This document shows, one piece after another, positions 1-5,573 of a stretch of 6,986 nucleotides of DNA (position 1 is the first letter of the stretch; each line of letters begins with the position of its first letter). Location of the stretch: assembly GCA_937915045.1 (NCBI GenBank), contig CALDNM010000038.1:1-6986 (forward strand). Reading direction: 5' to 3'. Position numbers and translations under genes: made by a program. The notes beneath the pieces are model-generated. The model did no database searches. It was not told where the DNA came from and saw only the letters and a list, made by a program, of their open reading frames with translations. Source of the stretch: an uncultured Clostridia bacterium. Its GTDB lineage: Bacteria; Bacillota; Clostridia; Peptostreptococcales; Anaerovoracaceae.

Positions 1-19
1 AGACAGGGATACCCTGTCT
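1..19 (+). terminator. Hairpin, probable terminator of an upstream gene off the left edge
   Basis: Positions 1-8 (AGACAGGG) and 12-19 (CCCTGTCT) are perfect inverted repeats with a three-base loop, followed by TTTC. The stem may continue to the left of the window. The T-tract is short, so this is a weak intrinsic terminator by shape. Its place just before the murA promoter fits an end-of-transcript role. Strand is assumed from the direction of the neighbouring genes. Confidence 0.55.
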
Positions 20-60
20 TTCGTTATGTTGCGGAAGAAATAAAAACGGCGCTGTACGTG

Positions 61-89
61 TTGAAATGAATGTGGAATTAGTATAAAAT
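61..89 (+). promoter_or_regulatory. Putative sigma-A-type promoter for murA-ppaC
   Basis: TTGAAA at 61-66 and TAAAAT at 84-89 are separated by 17 bases, and each matches the housekeeping consensus at 5 of 6 positions. An overlapping TATAAA at 82-87 gives a 15-base alternative. The surroundings are AT-rich and lie between an upstream hairpin and the murA ribosome site. This is assignment by consensus only. Confidence 0.55.
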
Positions 90-112
90 TAAAATGTTGG
101 AAATAAATATTT

Positions 113-117
113 GGAGG
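113..117 (+). promoter_or_regulatory. Ribosome binding site that fixes the murA start
   Basis: GGAGG at 113-117 lies five bases before GTG at 123. The longest open frame would begin at TTG 111, but that codon abuts and overlaps the Shine-Dalgarno itself, so it cannot be the start served by it. GTG 123 gives an N-terminus that lines up with MurA proteins. Confidence 0.8.
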
Positions 118-122
118 ATAGT

Positions 123-1391
123 GTGGGGAAATATATAGTACGAAAAAGCGGACCGCTGAGAGGCGAAGTGACGATAAGCGGAGCGAAGAACGCTGTGCTT
201 CCTATAATGGCCGCGGCGCTTCTGTCAGATGAGGAATGTACCATAAATGACGCGCCGGCTCTTCTCGATGTGGATATATTATGTCAGCTGCTGGAATCGC
301 TGGGAGCGTCTGTGGACAAAGACCTTAGCAGCAACATCGTGAAGATAAACGCCGAGAAAATCATGACGAGCGAAGCTTCGTCAAAACTGGTCAAACAGAT
401 GAGAGCTTCGATACTGGTCATGGGACCTCTTCTGGCGAGGACCGGCAGAGCGGTGATACCTCTTCCAGGAGGCTGCGCTATAGGAGACAGACCTGTCGAG
501 CTTCATTTTAAGGGGCTTAGAGCTCTCGGAGCGGAAATCAAAGTATCCATGACAGGGATAGTGAAAGCGCATGTCGATAAGCTTAGAGGGGCTGAGATAT
601 ATCTTGACTTCCCGAGCGTCGGAGCGACAGAGAATATAATGATGGCGGCTTCCATGGCGGAAGGTATCACGATCATAGAAAACGCGGCACAGGAACCTGA
701 GATAGTGGATCTCGCGAACTTCATGAATAAGATGGGCGCGAAGATAAAAGGATCCGGGACCGATACGATAAAGATAGAAGGCGTAAAACATCTGCACGGG
801 TGCCAGCACACTGTCATCCCGGACAGGATAGAAGCGGGCACATTCATGCTGGCGGCTGCTATCACAAGAGGATCGATCCTTCTTAAAAATGTCGAAGTCG
901 ATCACGTGAAGCCTGTGATAGCGAAATTGAAAGAGTGCGGTGTAGATATCGTCATTCTGGAAGACGGGAGCATGGTCGTCAAGGGCGATTCAAGGCCTCT
1001 GACTTCGACAGATATAAAAACGCTGCCATATCCTGGATTCCCGACTGATCTGCAGTCACCATTCATGGCGCTTCTGACAACAGTGAGCGGAAACAGCGCT
1101 GTTATAGAGACAGTGTTTGAAAACAGATATATGTATGTCAAAGAGCTCCAGAAGATGGGCGCGAAAATCAAGACCCAGGACAGAGCGGCTACTATAAAAG
1201 GAGCGAAAAAGCTCAAGGGCGCGAAAGTGATAGCTACAGATCTTCGCGCGGGCGCTGCTATGGTGCTTGCCGGACTTGTAGCAGAAGGTGAGACAGAAGT
1301 CTCTGAAGTGCATCATATTGAAAGAGGATATGAGCATTTTGTAGAAAAGATAAGGGCCCTCGGGGGAGATATCGAAAAAGTCGATGATTAA
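123..1391 (+). CDS. murA: UDP-N-acetylglucosamine 1-carboxyvinyltransferase (MurA)
   Basis: MurA transfers enolpyruvate from phosphoenolpyruvate to UDP-GlcNAc, the first committed step of peptidoglycan precursor synthesis in the cytoplasm. Starting at GTG 123 the protein has 422 residues, a normal length for the family. Visible signatures are SGAKNA near the start (K22 and N23, same numbering as E. coli MurA), the loop PGGCAIG with catalytic Cys118, PTDLQ plus ETVFENRYMYV around residues 300-330, and a C-terminal DLRAGAAMVLAG block carrying the conserved Arg. The Cys at 118, rather than the Asp of fosfomycin-resistant forms, predicts fosfomycin sensitivity (inference). GAxIK-type segments recur, as expected for the internally repeated EPSP-synthase-like fold. 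The gene lies 18 bp ahead of ppaC and probably shares its transcript. Firmicutes often carry two MurA paralogues, and I cannot tell which one this is. Confidence 0.97.
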   Translation: MGKYIVRKSGPLRGEVTISGAKNAVLPIMAAALLSDEECTINDAPALLDVDILCQLLESLGASVDKDLSSNIVKINAEKIMTSEASSKLVKQMRASILVMGPLLARTGRAVIPLPGGCAIGDRPVELHFKGLRALGAEIKVSMTGIVKAHVDKLRGAEIYLDFPSVGATENIMMAASMAEGITIIENAAQEPEIVDLANFMNKMGAKIKGSGTDTIKIEGVKHLHGCQHTVIPDRIEAGTFMLAAAITRGSILLKNVEVDHVKPVIAKLKECGVDIVILEDGSMVVKGDSRPLTSTDIKTLPYPGFPTDLQSPFMALLTTVSGNSAVIETVFENRYMYVKELQKMGAKIKTQDRAATIKGAKKLKGAKVIATDLRAGAAMVLAGLVAEGETEVSEVHHIERGYEHFVEKIRALGGDIEKVDD

Positions 1392-1409
1392 AAGAACAGG
1401 AGTAAGCAA

Positions 1410-3056
1410 ATGGAAACAGACAAGAAAGTAATAATAATCGGTCATAAGAATCCGGACACCGATTCTATCTGCTCGGCTATTGGTCTTGCCGAGATAAAGA
1501 ACGATCTGAAGGACGGGAATAAATATATTCCGATGAGAGCCGGGAATATCTCCAGCGAAACCAAGTTCGTCCTCGATCATTTCGGCGTGAAAGCACCTGA
1601 ACTCATCGAAGACATCGGACCTCAGGTAAGGAATATGGAGGTCCATGATTTCGCGGGCATATCAGATGATGTTTCGATAAAGGCAGCATGGAACCTGATG
1701 CAGAAATATGTATCACATAACCTGCAGATAGTCGATGATGATGACAGCCTTGAAGGCGTGATCGCTGTCAGCGATGTAGCTGAATCGTTCATGTCGGCAT
1801 ACGACAACAGGATAGTCGGAAAGGCCGGTACAAAATTCGGAGCTATCGCAGAGACCCTCGAAGGGAAAGTCGTCGTAGGAAGCGCGGACAGCTCTTTCGA
1901 CAGCGGAAAGATCCTCATCGGAGCCGCGCATAAAGAGAAGATGGCGGAGTTCATAGATGAAGGTGATATGGTCATTCTCGCGAACCATGATGAAAATCAC
2001 GTCGAAGCGCTGCAGCATGGAGCTCAGTGCATCGTGCTCTGCTTCGGAGCGAAGGCCACGGATGACGTGAAAGCTCTCGCGGAAGAAAAGGGCGCTGTCA
2101 TCATAGAAACACCGAACGATACATTCACAGTAGCGAGACTCGTAAGTCAGTCGATCCCTGTATCTTACTTTATGAGAAGAGAAGGTATAATATCATTCAA
2201 CATAGATGATTATACGAGGGAAGTCGAAGATACTATGTCAAAATCGCGTCATCACGAATATCCGGTACTTGATGAGAGCAACCATTATATAGGTTCTATT
2301 TCGAGGAAAGATCTTCTCAACGTGAAGAAAAACAAAGTGATCCTTGTGGATCATAATGAAGTATCACAGGCAGTCGACAATATAGAAGAAGGCGACATCC
2401 TGGAGATCTACGATCATCACAAGATAGGATCGGTAGAGACGATAAATCCTGTCATATTCAGGAACGAACCGGTCGGATGCTCAGGCACGATCATGTACAA
2501 ACTGTTTAAAGAAAACGGGCTCGAGCCGTCGAAGACGACAGCGGGACTTCTGATGTCAGCTATCATTTCCGATACGCTCATGTTCAGATCGCCTACATGC
2601 ACACCTGCTGATGAAGAGGCATGCAGATATTTCGCCGGTATATGCGGCGAGGAGATCGAGCCTTACGCGATAAGCATGTTCAAGGCGGGATCAGATCTCG
2701 CGGGGAAATCACCTGCTGAAATATTCCACATGGACTATAAGCAGTTCCCTGTAGGCGGCATCACATTCGGTGTTGGGCAGGTCAGCGCAATGACGGATGA
2801 TGAACTCAAGGAGATCAAAGAGCTCCTTGCCCCTACGATGAAACAGGAATGCGAGAGCCAGGGGATACAGATGGTATTCATGATGCTTACGAACATACTC
2901 AAAGAATCGACAGAGCTCATGTACTACGGCGAAGGCGCGGACGCCGCGCTCGCGCTCGCGTTCAAGAACACTCCGTCGGACGGCAGCGTTGATCTTCCGG
3001 GAGTAGTATCAAGAAAGAAGCAGCTCATACCGCCGCTCATGTCGACACTTGGCTGA
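1410..3056 (+). CDS. ppaC: Manganese-dependent inorganic pyrophosphatase with regulatory CBS and DRTGG domains (family II, CBS-PPase)
   Basis: The enzyme hydrolyses pyrophosphate to phosphate in the cytoplasm, pulling biosynthetic reactions forward. The protein has 548 residues against about 310 for plain family II enzymes, the excess being a regulatory insert. Domain order: N-terminal DHH part with HKNPDTDS (H12, D16, D18 as metal ligands); CBS 1 at about 72-130; DRTGG-like region at about 137-250; CBS 2 at about 252-306 (YPVLDES, IGSISRKDLL); second half of DHH with VDHNE (D314, H315) and YDHHK (D335-H337); DHHA2 ending in SRKKQ (534-538), the substrate-binding motif. Known CBS-PPases are inhibited by AMP/ADP and activated by ATP or diadenosine polyphosphates, so the same is expected here. 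AGGAG at 1398-1402 sits seven bases before ATG. No clear terminator follows. Confidence 0.96.
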   Translation: METDKKVIIIGHKNPDTDSICSAIGLAEIKNDLKDGNKYIPMRAGNISSETKFVLDHFGVKAPELIEDIGPQVRNMEVHDFAGISDDVSIKAAWNLMQKYVSHNLQIVDDDDSLEGVIAVSDVAESFMSAYDNRIVGKAGTKFGAIAETLEGKVVVGSADSSFDSGKILIGAAHKEKMAEFIDEGDMVILANHDENHVEALQHGAQCIVLCFGAKATDDVKALAEEKGAVIIETPNDTFTVARLVSQSIPVSYFMRREGIISFNIDDYTREVEDTMSKSRHHEYPVLDESNHYIGSISRKDLLNVKKNKVILVDHNEVSQAVDNIEEGDILEIYDHHKIGSVETINPVIFRNEPVGCSGTIMYKLFKENGLEPSKTTAGLLMSAIISDTLMFRSPTCTPADEEACRYFAGICGEEIEPYAISMFKAGSDLAGKSPAEIFHMDYKQFPVGGITFGVGQVSAMTDDELKEIKELLAPTMKQECESQGIQMVFMMLTNILKESTELMYYGEGADAALALAFKNTPSDGSVDLPGVVSRKKQLIPPLMSTLG

Positions 3057-3070
3057 TCGAAAAACTGCTA

Positions 3071-3096
3071 TTTAAAACGTAAAAAAACGTTTGAAT
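3071..3096. repeat. Imperfect inverted repeat, candidate operator upstream of rubrerythrin
   Basis: TTTAAAACGT (3071-3080) and ACGTTTGAAT (3087-3096) are inverted copies with 8 of 10 positions paired, around a six-base A spacer. The right arm contains the possible -35 element of the rubrerythrin promoter, and the palindrome AAACGTTT is at 3085-3092. It does not match the PerR or Rex consensus as I know them. It could be a regulator site or chance in AT-rich DNA. Confidence 0.3.
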
Positions 3097-3117
3097 AAAT
3101 GAAAACTAAGGTATAAA
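3091..3117 (+). promoter_or_regulatory. Putative promoter for rubrerythrin
   Basis: TTGAAT at 3091-3096 and TATAAA at 3112-3117 are 15 bases apart; moving one base left to TTTGAA (3090-3095) gives 16. Spacing is a little short for a housekeeping promoter. No strong terminator separates this spacer from ppaC, so some read-through into rubrerythrin is possible. Confidence 0.4.
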
Positions 3118-3166
3118 GATGTCACAACAGGGGATCGGGCATCAATGTAAATCAAGGAGGTAAAGA

Positions 3167-3703
3167 ATGAAAGATCTGAAAGGGACAAAGACACTGGAAA
3201 ATCTTATGGAAGCATTTTCAGGAGAATCACAGGCAAGGAACAAATACACTTTCTACGCTTCAAAGGCTAAGAAGGATGGATTCGTTCAGATACAGAAGAT
3301 ATTTGAGGAGACAGCAGGAAACGAAAAAGAGCACGCTGAACTTTGGTTCAAGCTCGCTCACGGCATAGGGACGACGGAAGAAAATCTTCGCGATGCCGCT
3401 GCAGGTGAGCATTACGAGTGGACAGAGATGTATAAGGGAATGGCCGAGACAGCAAGAGAAGAAGGCTTCCCGGAGATCGCGGCGAAATTTGAAGGCGTAG
3501 CTGCTATCGAAGCTGAGCATGAAGAGAGATACAAGAAGCTTGCGGACAACGTCAAGTTCGAAAAAGTATTCGAGAAGGACGGAGAGGTCCTTTGGCAGTG
3601 CTCGAACTGCGGCTATCAGTTCTGGGGCAAAAAGGCTCCGGAGATCTGCCCTGTATGCGCGCATCCTAAATCGTATTTCCAGGTCAAATCTGAAAATTAT
3701 TAA
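3167..3703 (+). CDS. rbr: Rubrerythrin
   Basis: Rubrerythrin is a cytoplasmic non-haem iron protein of anaerobes that reduces hydrogen peroxide with electrons from reduced rubredoxin or NADH-linked donors. The 178-residue protein has the classical two-part build. The N-terminal four-helix ferritin-like domain (about 1-130) carries the diiron ligands: GESQA with E20, E53-x-x-H56, E81-x-x-E84 and E115-x-x-H118. The C-terminal rubredoxin-like domain (about 140-175) has C145-x2-C148 and C161-x2-C164 for one Fe(Cys)4 site. Both metal sites appear complete. AAGGAGG at 3154-3160 lies six bases before ATG, a strong ribosome site suggesting high expression. The gene appears monocistronic, with a hairpin terminator just after it. 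An inverted repeat over the putative promoter may reflect oxidative-stress or redox control (inference). Confidence 0.97.
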   Translation: MKDLKGTKTLENLMEAFSGESQARNKYTFYASKAKKDGFVQIQKIFEETAGNEKEHAELWFKLAHGIGTTEENLRDAAAGEHYEWTEMYKGMAETAREEGFPEIAAKFEGVAAIEAEHEERYKKLADNVKFEKVFEKDGEVLWQCSNCGYQFWGKKAPEICPVCAHPKSYFQVKSENY

Positions 3704-3728
3704 AGCACAAAATAAAAAAGAGAATCCC

Positions 3729-3764
3729 AAAAGACCCGCAGCCTCAACAGGCAGCGGGCCTTTT
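3729..3764 (+). terminator. Intrinsic terminator after rubrerythrin
   Basis: The outer stem AAAAG (3729-3733) pairs with CTTTT (3760-3764), the core CCCGC (3735-3739) with GCGGG (3754-3758), and GCC (3741-3743) with GGC (3750-3752). Single mismatches separate the segments and TCAACA forms the loop. It ends in four T and begins in A-rich DNA, so it could also work on the other strand, although no gene faces it from there. Confidence 0.8.
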
Positions 3765-3788
3765 CAAAGAAAAAACAAAAAAGTTAGT

Positions 3789-3818
3789 TTAGACTTACCG
3801 GATCGTGGTATATATGAT
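3789..3818 (+). promoter_or_regulatory. Putative promoter for the small Cys-rich protein gene
   Basis: TTAGAC at 3789-3794 is followed by TATATG at 3811-3816 (16-base spacer) or TATGAT at 3813-3818 (18-base spacer). GGATC (3800-3804) and GATCC (3816-3820) form short inverted arms across the -10 region, which may or may not be an operator. A terminator just upstream means the small gene needs its own promoter, which supports the call. Confidence 0.45.
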
Positions 3819-3838
3819 CCATCGAAAGGAAGGACAGT

Positions 3839-4000
3839 ATGGCAGCAACGATAATAGTGGGAGCGGCGATAGTGATCGGAGTCATATTCGCTGTGAGACA
3901 TGTGAAGAAAAAGGGGACCTGCTCATGCGGGTGCGGAAGCTGCCCTATGTCATCTTCCTGCGGTAAGAAAAATACTAAAGACGAAAGTGTGTTCAAGTAA
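3839..4000 (+). CDS. Small FeoB-associated-type Cys-rich membrane protein
   Basis: This 53-residue protein starts at ATG 3839, with AAAGGA and AAGGA ribosome-site matches at 3825-3834. Residues 4-19 (TIIVGAAIVIGVIFAV) form a single hydrophobic membrane segment. A basic stretch RHVKKKG (20-26) follows, then a Cys cluster with C28, C30, C32, C35 and C41, and a polar tail. This arrangement matches the FeoB-associated Cys-rich membrane protein family (Pfam PF12669 from memory), usually encoded next to the ferrous iron transporter gene feoB. Its molecular role is not established; metal handling near the membrane is an inference from the cysteines. Here it has no feoB neighbour and sits between rubrerythrin and Fe-S fumarase genes, with its own terminator. 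The basic residues after the helix suggest that the Cys tail faces the cytoplasm. Confidence 0.85.
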   Translation: MAATIIVGAAIVIGVIFAVRHVKKKGTCSCGCGSCPMSSSCGKKNTKDESVFK

Positions 4001-4043
4001 CTCCTTAAATAGTCATATATTTGACCAAAGAACTTGGCAAAGG

Positions 4044-4072
4044 CTCCCTGCTCATGAAGGCAGGGAGTTTTT
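4044..4072 (+). terminator. Strong intrinsic terminator after the small Cys-rich gene
   Basis: CTCCCTGC (4044-4051) and GCAGGGAG (4060-4067) form a perfect eight-base stem with an eight-base loop, directly followed by five T at 4068-4072. This is a textbook intrinsic terminator. It isolates the 53-residue gene from the fumarase operon downstream. Confidence 0.92.
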
Positions 4073-4076
4073 GTAC

Positions 4077-4105
4077 TTCAAACGCCGCTGCTTTGATGCT
4101 ATAAT
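4077..4105 (+). promoter_or_regulatory. Promoter for the fumarase-FBPase operon
   Basis: A perfect TATAAT at 4100-4105 is preceded by TGC (extended -10, TGnTATAAT). TTCAAA at 4077-4082 lies 17 bases upstream and matches the -35 consensus at 4 of 6 positions. It sits immediately after a strong terminator. Transcription would begin near 4112, leaving a GC-rich leader of about 60 bases before the preferred start at 4174. Confidence 0.75.
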
Positions 4106-4173
4106 AAAAATGTATCGGGCCGGGCGGATCCGGGCAGCGGATGAGCCGGGGCCTAATGAAAGAACGGGGAAAA

Positions 4174-5016
4174 ATGAGAAAAATAAACGCTAAAGATATT
4201 ACTGAAACGGTAGCCGGGCTCTGCGTGAAGACCAACCTTACGCTGAGTGACGATGTGACCGGAAGGATAGCTGAATGCGCGAAGACCGACTCATCGGCGC
4301 GCGCGAGAGGCATACTGGAAAAAATACAGGAAAATATCAAAATCGCGGGCGAAGAGGATATCCCGATGTGTCAGGATACCGGACTTGCCTGTATTTTTTT
4401 GGAAATAGGGCAGGAATGCGAAATCACGGGAGGCTTCATCGGAGACGCTGTGAACGAAGGCGTCAGGAAGGGATATACGGAAGGATATCTCAGGAAATCC
4501 GTTGTGCCGGATCCTGTCAGAAGAGGAAATACCGGAGACAATACTCCGGCCCGCATAATATATGAGATGGTGCCCGGAGATAAACTGAAGATAACGATGG
4601 CACCGAAAGGTTTCGGTTCGGAAAATATGAGTCAGATAAAGATGCTGACTCCGGCGGCAGGCGAAAAAGGAATAAAAGATTTCGTCGTGAACGTGGTCAG
4701 GGAAGCGGGCGGAAGACCATGCCCTCCGATAGTAGTCGGAGTAGGGATCGGAAGCACATTTGACGGATGCGCTCTTCTCGCGAAGAAAGCGCTTCTTGTG
4801 CCATTCGATAAGAAAAACGATGATCCGTTTTACGCGGCGATGGAGGACGAGCTTCTCGAAAAGATCAACGCGCTCGGCATAGGGCCGCAGGGATTCGGAG
4901 GGGACACGACAGCCCTCGCTGTGAAGATCCTTACTGCACCTACACACATAGCCGGGATGCCGGTCGCCGTCAACATAAACTGTCATGTGAGCCGTCACGC
5001 GACGGCAGTGCTATAG
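4174..5016 (+). CDS. fumA: Class I fumarate hydratase, alpha subunit ([4Fe-4S])
   Basis: With the beta subunit this interconverts fumarate and L-malate in the cytoplasm using an oxygen-sensitive [4Fe-4S] cluster. From ATG 4174 the subunit has 280 residues, typical of the split two-subunit enzymes. The three expected cluster cysteines are visible: C66 in CQDTG, C183 in RPCPP and C270 in INCH. GNTGDNTPARI (118-128) and VGVGIGSTFD (188-197) are further family blocks. The frame is open to ATG 4141, which would add 11 residues encoded by GC-rich DNA. I prefer 4174 because homologues begin with a similar MRxINxKDIT sequence, although its ribosome site (GGGGA at 4166-4170, three bases away) is weak. 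Tartrate dehydratase and mesaconase share this fold, so the substrate is assigned by context. fumB follows after 13 bp. Confidence 0.93.
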   Translation: MRKINAKDITETVAGLCVKTNLTLSDDVTGRIAECAKTDSSARARGILEKIQENIKIAGEEDIPMCQDTGLACIFLEIGQECEITGGFIGDAVNEGVRKGYTEGYLRKSVVPDPVRRGNTGDNTPARIIYEMVPGDKLKITMAPKGFGSENMSQIKMLTPAAGEKGIKDFVVNVVREAGGRPCPPIVVGVGIGSTFDGCALLAKKALLVPFDKKNDDPFYAAMEDELLEKINALGIGPQGFGGDTTALAVKILTAPTHIAGMPVAVNINCHVSRHATAVL

Positions 5017-5029
5017 GGAGGGAAAAGAG

Positions 5030-5557
5030 ATGGACAAGAAACTCACATCCCCGTTCACAAAAGAAAAAATCAAAGAGCTTCGCGCGGGGGACAGCGTCCT
5101 CATCACGGGGACCATATATACGGCGAGAGATGAAGCGCACATACGTATGCTCGAAGAATATGATGCGGGCACACCGATGCCGCTCCCTATAGAAGGCGCC
5201 CTCATATATTATGTAGGGCCTTCGCCGGCAGCGCCTGGGCAGGTGATCGGCGCGGCGGGACCGACGTCGAGCTACAGGATGGATCCGTTCGCTCCGAGGC
5301 TGCTCGATATGGGCATGGCCGGTATGATCGGAAAGGGACCCAGGTCTCATGAGGTCGTCGAGGCGATAAAGAGAAACGGCGGCATATATTTCGCGGCGAT
5401 AGGAGGAGCGGGCGCTCTGATATCGAAAAGCATAAAGAAGGCTGAGCTTGTGGCTTATGAAGACCTCCAGACGGAGGCGATCAGAAAACTCGAAGTCGAG
5501 GACTTCCCGGTGATCGTGGCGATAGACTGCGATGGAAACGATCTTTACGAGGAATAA
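5030..5557 (+). CDS. fumB: Class I fumarate hydratase, beta subunit
   Basis: This 175-residue protein is the C-terminal half of class I fumarases, encoded separately here, and completes the active site with the alpha subunit. Recognisable blocks are TARDEAH (31-37), YYVGP (60-64), GPTSSYRMD (77-85), MIGKG (99-103) and the long IGGAGAL...AYEDLQTEAIRKLEVEDFPV region (124-161). By motif alignment with the Leishmania enzyme, from memory, R33, T79 and R83 correspond to substrate-binding Arg421, Thr467 and Arg471. YEDLQ has Gln where Gly is usual, a minor change. A good ribosome site, GGGAGGG at 5016-5022, overlaps the last base of the alpha stop codon, implying coupled translation. The symbol here means beta subunit, not the E. 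coli isozyme FumB. Confidence 0.93.
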   Translation: MDKKLTSPFTKEKIKELRAGDSVLITGTIYTARDEAHIRMLEEYDAGTPMPLPIEGALIYYVGPSPAAPGQVIGAAGPTSSYRMDPFAPRLLDMGMAGMIGKGPRSHEVVEAIKRNGGIYFAAIGGAGALISKSIKKAELVAYEDLQTEAIRKLEVEDFPVIVAIDCDGNDLYEE

Positions 5558-5573
5558 GAGAAAGGAAAACAAC

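Noticed and set aside
381..1646. Several minus-strand open frames opposite murA and the start of ppaC
   Set aside because: All are shadows of two well-supported genes; none shows a recognisable protein family.
1860..2160. Possible mobile insertion giving the extra length of ppaC
   Set aside because: The insert is the known CBS-DRTGG-CBS regulatory region of CBS-PPases, in frame and with codon use like the rest of the gene.
3057..3166. Possible riboswitch or small RNA in the spacer before rubrerythrin
   Set aside because: The 110 bases are AT-rich, with no stable GC hairpin and no riboswitch core that I recognise. Only the inverted repeat and promoter-like elements stand out.
3519..3854. 111-codon + strand open frame across the rubrerythrin 3' end
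   Set aside because: It is an out-of-frame overlap of rubrerythrin that runs through the terminator and into the next gene's start; the sequence is Arg/Ser/Lys-rich with no family.
3987..4193. 68-codon + strand open frame
   Set aside because: It would span the end of the Cys-rich gene, a strong terminator, the TATAAT promoter and the fumA start, which is incompatible with being a gene.
4291..4998. 235-codon open frame on the minus strand
   Set aside because: It is antisense to fumarase alpha, with low-complexity Arg/Ser/His-rich composition and no family resemblance.
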